Assembly (NCBI GenBank): GCA_007123515.1
Contig: SKKY01000049.1
Span: 1 to 6,954, forward strand
Source of the DNA: Clostridia bacterium
Lineage (GTDB): Bacteria > Bacillota > Peptococcia > Peptococcales > SKKY01
Direction: 5' to 3'
Length of the DNA stretch: 6,954 bases
Shown here: positions 5,249 through 6,954 of the stretch, in pieces
How positions within the stretch are numbered: position 1 is the first letter of the stretch
Layout: the number at the start of each line of letters is the position of its first letter
The notes under the pieces: model-generated
Seen by the model: only the letters and a program-made list of their open reading frames with translations
What the model was told of the DNA's origin: nothing
Databases searched by the model: none
Translations under genes and position numbers: made by a program

Positions 5249-6604
5249 ATGAAAAAGCAACGATTATTATGGTTAGTGTATGTATTGATTTTCCTGTTAA
5301 GCTTTCCGGCACCCTTATTAGGAGCTAGTCAGCCTGCACCATGGGGAGAGATCGGAGCCAGTGTGAAAGCTTCATCTTTTGGTGCTCTTGATGGCTTCTT
5401 GCAAACGCATAATACCTTAGGTTCTGTTTTTACATCCGTGCGTGCATCTTTACTCCAATCACAAAATCCTGATTTTCAGGGAACCGGATGGAGTAACCAG
5501 GAAGAAAGAGACCGCAGTGCCGGATTTCATCATAACCAGGCAATAGTCCATGTGCTGGAAAACATAGTACCGCTTGATATTAGGACCGATGCGGGTAAGG
5601 CCAGAACGGATCAGCTATTATTAGCTCATTTTGATACGCATGTCCTTCCGGAGTTTCTTGCATCCGGTGCTGCTGCCGACGGCGTAACAGAAACGAGGTC
5701 AGAGCCATTTATTGAGATTAGCCTTGCAGATTACGAAACAATTATAGAGAGAATAGTTGAGGCAAAAAACAATAATCAGATTACAGAAAAGTTTTATCAG
5801 GATCTTATGGTAGTACTTGAGATCTTAGAAACAGACAGTCAAAATCCGAAGCTATTAGTTGATGCAGCCACAGATTATTTGTGGAGAGAAGTGACACAAA
5901 GGGTTTCTGCACAACGGCCTTCAGATACCTTAAGTCTTAATTTTGAAAAAATTAAGAATAAATACGAGGCGTTATCATTAGGGGGGGAACCTGAAGAGTC
6001 CGAGGTGGTTCTTAATGACGCTTCAGAAATTGTATTCGATATTCTAAGTCGTACTCCGCAGCGCTTCGGGGTTTCTCCTGAAACTGAGGTGAGGGAAATG
6101 CTGGCGGCCATTATGTTTATCGATGTATGTAAAAACAGTTTTAAATACTACAGCTATTACGAAGAAACAGACGAACCACAAGATCCGCAGGTTCCCAGAC
6201 CACAAACAAGCATCCTTTTGACCATCGATCAGAGACAGACAGTGGTTAACGGAGAATCCGTTCAAATTGATGTGGCACCATTTATTGAAAATAACAGGAC
6301 GATGCTTCCTTTCCGATTTATCGGAGAGCAACTTGGTGCGGATGTAGAATGGATGGCCTCAGAAAGAAAAGTGACATATCGTTTGGATGGTATCTTTGTA
6401 GAATTATGGATTGATCAGAATAAAGCGCTTGTAGACGGAGAAGAAGTGCTGGTTGATTCGACAAATCCAAATGTAACACCGGTGATTCGCAGCAGCAGAA
6501 CCATGGTACCGGTCAGGTTTATCAGCGAATCTCTTGGTTTTGATGTGGAATGGGACGAACAAACGCGAATGGTGACGATTCAAAACAATTCGATTTCAGA
6601 ATAA
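5249..6604 (+). CDS. Secreted protein with two C-terminal copper-amine-oxidase-N-like stalk repeats
   Basis: This 451-residue protein has a clear signal peptide: basic MKKQR, a hydrophobic core to about residue 19, and likely cleavage after LGA at 24-26. Residues 27 to about 305 form a mostly helical, charged region that I do not recognise; it holds one Cys and no obvious catalytic motif. A short Pro/Glu/Asp/Gln linker at about 305-319 leads into two tandem stalk repeats, marked by RTMLPFRFIGEQLGADVEW (350-368) and RTMVPVRFISESLGFDVEW (417-435), each followed by a short strand (KVTYRL and MVTIQN). Such repeats are usually extracytoplasmic and thought to bind the cell wall or act as spacers; despite the name they give no oxidase activity. 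AGGAGG lies six bases before the ATG. The gene ends at a strong hairpin and precedes a possible ECF sigma gene. Its role is unknown. Confidence 0.88.
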   Translation: MKKQRLLWLVYVLIFLLSFPAPLLGASQPAPWGEIGASVKASSFGALDGFLQTHNTLGSVFTSVRASLLQSQNPDFQGTGWSNQEERDRSAGFHHNQAIVHVLENIVPLDIRTDAGKARTDQLLLAHFDTHVLPEFLASGAAADGVTETRSEPFIEISLADYETIIERIVEAKNNNQITEKFYQDLMVVLEILETDSQNPKLLVDAATDYLWREVTQRVSAQRPSDTLSLNFEKIKNKYEALSLGGEPEESEVVLNDASEIVFDILSRTPQRFGVSPETEVREMLAAIMFIDVCKNSFKYYSYYEETDEPQDPQVPRPQTSILLTIDQRQTVVNGESVQIDVAPFIENNRTMLPFRFIGEQLGADVEWMASERKVTYRLDGIFVELWIDQNKALVDGEEVLVDSTNPNVTPVIRSSRTMVPVRFISESLGFDVEWDEQTRMVTIQNNSISE

Positions 6605-6610
6605 TGGATT

Positions 6611-6648
6611 ACCCAGGGCGCCTTTGCAGGCGCCCTGGGTTTGGTTTA
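6611..6648 (+). terminator. Terminator hairpin after the secreted protein gene
   Basis: ACCCAGGGCGCC (6611-6622) pairs perfectly with GGCGCCCTGGGT (6629-6640) around TTTGCA, six bases after the stop codon. The following TTGGTTT is a broken T tract, so the stem is very strong but the tail is imperfect. Confidence 0.8.
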
Positions 6649-6651
6649 AGT

Positions 6652-6677
6652 AAAAAAAAGCTCCCGGAACCGGGAGC
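6652..6677 (-). terminator. Intrinsic terminator on the minus strand
   Basis: Read leftward, GCTCCCGG and CCGGGAGC form a stem around a tiny centre (seven pairs with a GTTC loop) and are followed directly by eight T's. On the plus strand the hairpin is flanked by A's on both sides, so it can only terminate leftward transcription. No leftward gene to its right is visible in this window. Confidence 0.7.
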
Positions 6678-6764
6678 AAAAAAAAGAATAAAAGAATAAA
6701 TAAGAACCGTAATAAAAACATATAATAACCTAAATGCTGCAAGAAGGAAGCAGGATCAGGTCGG
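6652..6764 (-). ncRNA. Possible ~110-nt small RNA
   Basis: A leftward promoter-like pair (6771-6800) and the leftward terminator at 6652-6677 bracket about 113 bases. The predicted RNA would start near 6764 with a 5' part containing a small CTGC/GCAG hairpin, continue through a U-rich stretch with repeated UUAUUCUUU-like units, and end in the terminator hairpin with eight U's. It matches no RNA family that I recognise. The only reading frame in it is a short poly-T-driven hydrophobic one without a good ribosome binding site. The case rests on the promoter-terminator pair alone. Confidence 0.3.
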
Positions 6765-6770
6765 AAATTA

Positions 6771-6800
6771 ACTATACCTACTATTAGTACCTAGTGTAAA
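6771..6800 (-). promoter_or_regulatory. Leftward sigma-A-like promoter in the 3' gap
   Basis: On the minus strand TTTACA (6795-6800), an 18-base spacer and TATAGT (6771-6776) are close to consensus. The predicted start near 6764 leads to the leftward terminator. The region is AT-rich, so chance matches are possible. Confidence 0.4.
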
Positions 6801-6856
6801 CTTTTTAGGAGCTAATTGCAAATGCTTTTTATGCAGTATGAAAAGATCTCTGAGTG

Positions 6857-6881
6857 GGAACTTTTACGGCCATAATACGTC
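6857..6881 (+). promoter_or_regulatory. ECF-type sigma factor promoter
   Basis: GGAAC (6857-6861), preceded by another G and followed by TTTT, is separated by exactly 16 bases from CGTC (6878-6881). This matches the general ECF sigma pattern of a -35 GGAAC/GAAAC and a -10 CGTC/CGTA at about 16-17 bases. The predicted start is near 6888, leaving a leader of about 22 bases with the ribosome binding site of the gene at 6911. Its position directly ahead of a probable sigma factor gene fits autoregulation. Confidence 0.55.
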
Positions 6882-6896
6882 AGTACATAGTAACGA

Positions 6897-6903
6897 AGGG
6901 AGG
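6897..6903 (+). promoter_or_regulatory. Ribosome binding site deciding a TTG start
   Basis: AGGGAGG lies seven bases before the TTG at 6911. No ATG or GTG in this frame occurs at a proper distance within the window. Confidence 0.65.
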
Positions 6904-6910
6904 CGTAGTT

Positions 6911-6954
6911 TTGCAAAACGAGGAGAAAATCATTGCCGGCGCAAGAGATGGAAA
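6911..6954 (+). CDS. Probable RNA polymerase sigma factor, ECF type (3' end outside window)
   Basis: Only 14 codons are visible, starting at TTG behind AGGGAGG: MQNEEKIIAGARDG. The pattern of an acidic start, then EExIIAxAxxGD-like, is how sigma-70 region 2 begins in many ECF sigma factors. The GGAAC-16-CGTC promoter immediately upstream supports this, because ECF sigma genes often transcribe themselves. Known members guide RNA polymerase to stress or envelope promoters and usually sit next to an anti-sigma gene, expected further right. Fourteen residues are little evidence; the call rests partly on the promoter. Confidence 0.45.
   Translation, partial: MQNEEKIIAGARDG

Larger units (their letters stand above)
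6605..6910. other. Gene-free interval of 306 bases, contents
   Basis: From left to right this gap holds the terminator hairpin of the secreted protein gene (6611-6648), a leftward terminator (6652-6677), an A-rich stretch with AGAATAA-like repeats (about 6678-6700), a leftward promoter-like pair (6771-6800), and an ECF-type promoter (6857-6881). I see no tRNA, riboswitch that I recognise, or supportable protein gene in it. Confidence 0.6.

Noticed and set aside
5249..6604. Calling the stalk-repeat protein a copper amine oxidase.
   Set aside because: Only the N-terminal-domain-like stalk repeats are present; the catalytic domain with its topaquinone Tyr and copper-binding His residues is absent.
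6597..6723. A 41-codon minus-strand frame with a hydrophobic N-terminus (begins MFLLRFLFILLFFF).
   Set aside because: The hydrophobicity comes from the T-rich tract and the terminator itself, there is no good ribosome binding site, and it reads through two terminator hairpins.
6725..6770. A stretch containing AAGGAAGCAG and ATCAGGTCGG, reminiscent of the conserved core of bacterial signal recognition particle RNA.
   Set aside because: In SRP RNA the order is CAGGTC...GGAAGGAAGCAG in one continuous strand that folds on a GGAA loop. Here the pieces are in the opposite order and do not form that helix.
6822..6875. A 17-codon plus-strand frame (MLFMQYEKISEWELLRP) behind AGGAG, a possible leader peptide.
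   Set aside because: It overlaps the predicted ECF promoter and would not be on the transcript starting near 6888; the ribosome binding site spacing of ten bases is long. No independent support.
1..6954. Search for CRISPR arrays, insertion sequences, phage genes, toxin-antitoxin pairs or restriction systems, including tRNA-Leu as an integration site.
   Set aside because: No spaced direct repeats, transposase, integrase or duplicated tRNA 3' end were seen; the tRNA is followed by its own terminator and a small gene.

Overview
The window looks like chromosomal DNA of a low-to-moderate GC Gram-positive bacterium, most likely a Clostridia-type Firmicute. The reasons are strong AGGAGG-type ribosome binding sites with GTG and TTG starts, a tRNA gene with an encoded CCA, DegV and YwaF-type proteins, and a secreted protein ending in the copper-amine-oxidase-N-like 'stalk' repeats common in Clostridia and Paenibacillus. 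The menA-like gene suggests menaquinone or a related prenylated naphthoquinone. No species can be named from this sequence.

Left part (1-3197). The 3' end of an inositol monophosphatase family gene runs rightward and meets, tail to tail with 12 bases between stops, a leftward cluster in the order ywaF-like (3197-2460), degV/fakB-like (2381-1530) and menA-like (1526-633). degV and menA are almost contiguous. All three cluster genes have membrane or lipid themes: a polytopic membrane protein with a possible Cys/His acyltransferase dyad, a fatty-acid-binding protein, and a prenyltransferase.

Middle part (3198-3934). A 65-codon, two-helix membrane protein gene with a TTG start diverges from ywaF. 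It is followed by a tRNA-Leu(CAA) gene with a good promoter, an unusual perfect palindrome in its 5' leader and a clean intrinsic terminator. Directly behind that terminator lies a 59-codon Gly-rich membrane protein gene with little room for a promoter of its own.

Right part (3935-6954). A leftward membrane-anchored metallophosphoesterase (YkuE/YaeI type) diverges from a rightward secreted protein. That protein has an unrecognised roughly 280-residue N-terminal region and two C-terminal stalk repeats, and its gene ends at a 12-bp terminator hairpin. The 306-base gap that follows is richer than it looks. It holds a leftward intrinsic terminator with eight T's and, about 90 bases to its right, a leftward promoter-like pair, which together outline a possible ~110-nt small RNA. 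It also holds a GGAAC-16-CGTC sequence typical of ECF sigma promoters, placed just upstream of a TTG-started reading frame whose first 14 residues look like the start of a sigma factor. That arrangement suggests an autoregulated ECF sigma factor gene running off the window.

Most of the window is ordinary housekeeping and accessory chromosome. I see no CRISPR array, insertion sequence, phage gene or obvious defence system. The observations most worth following are the putative small RNA, the ECF autoregulatory signature, the tRNA leader palindrome with the terminator-linked small gene, the ywaF-degV-menA grouping, and the unrecognised secreted domain.
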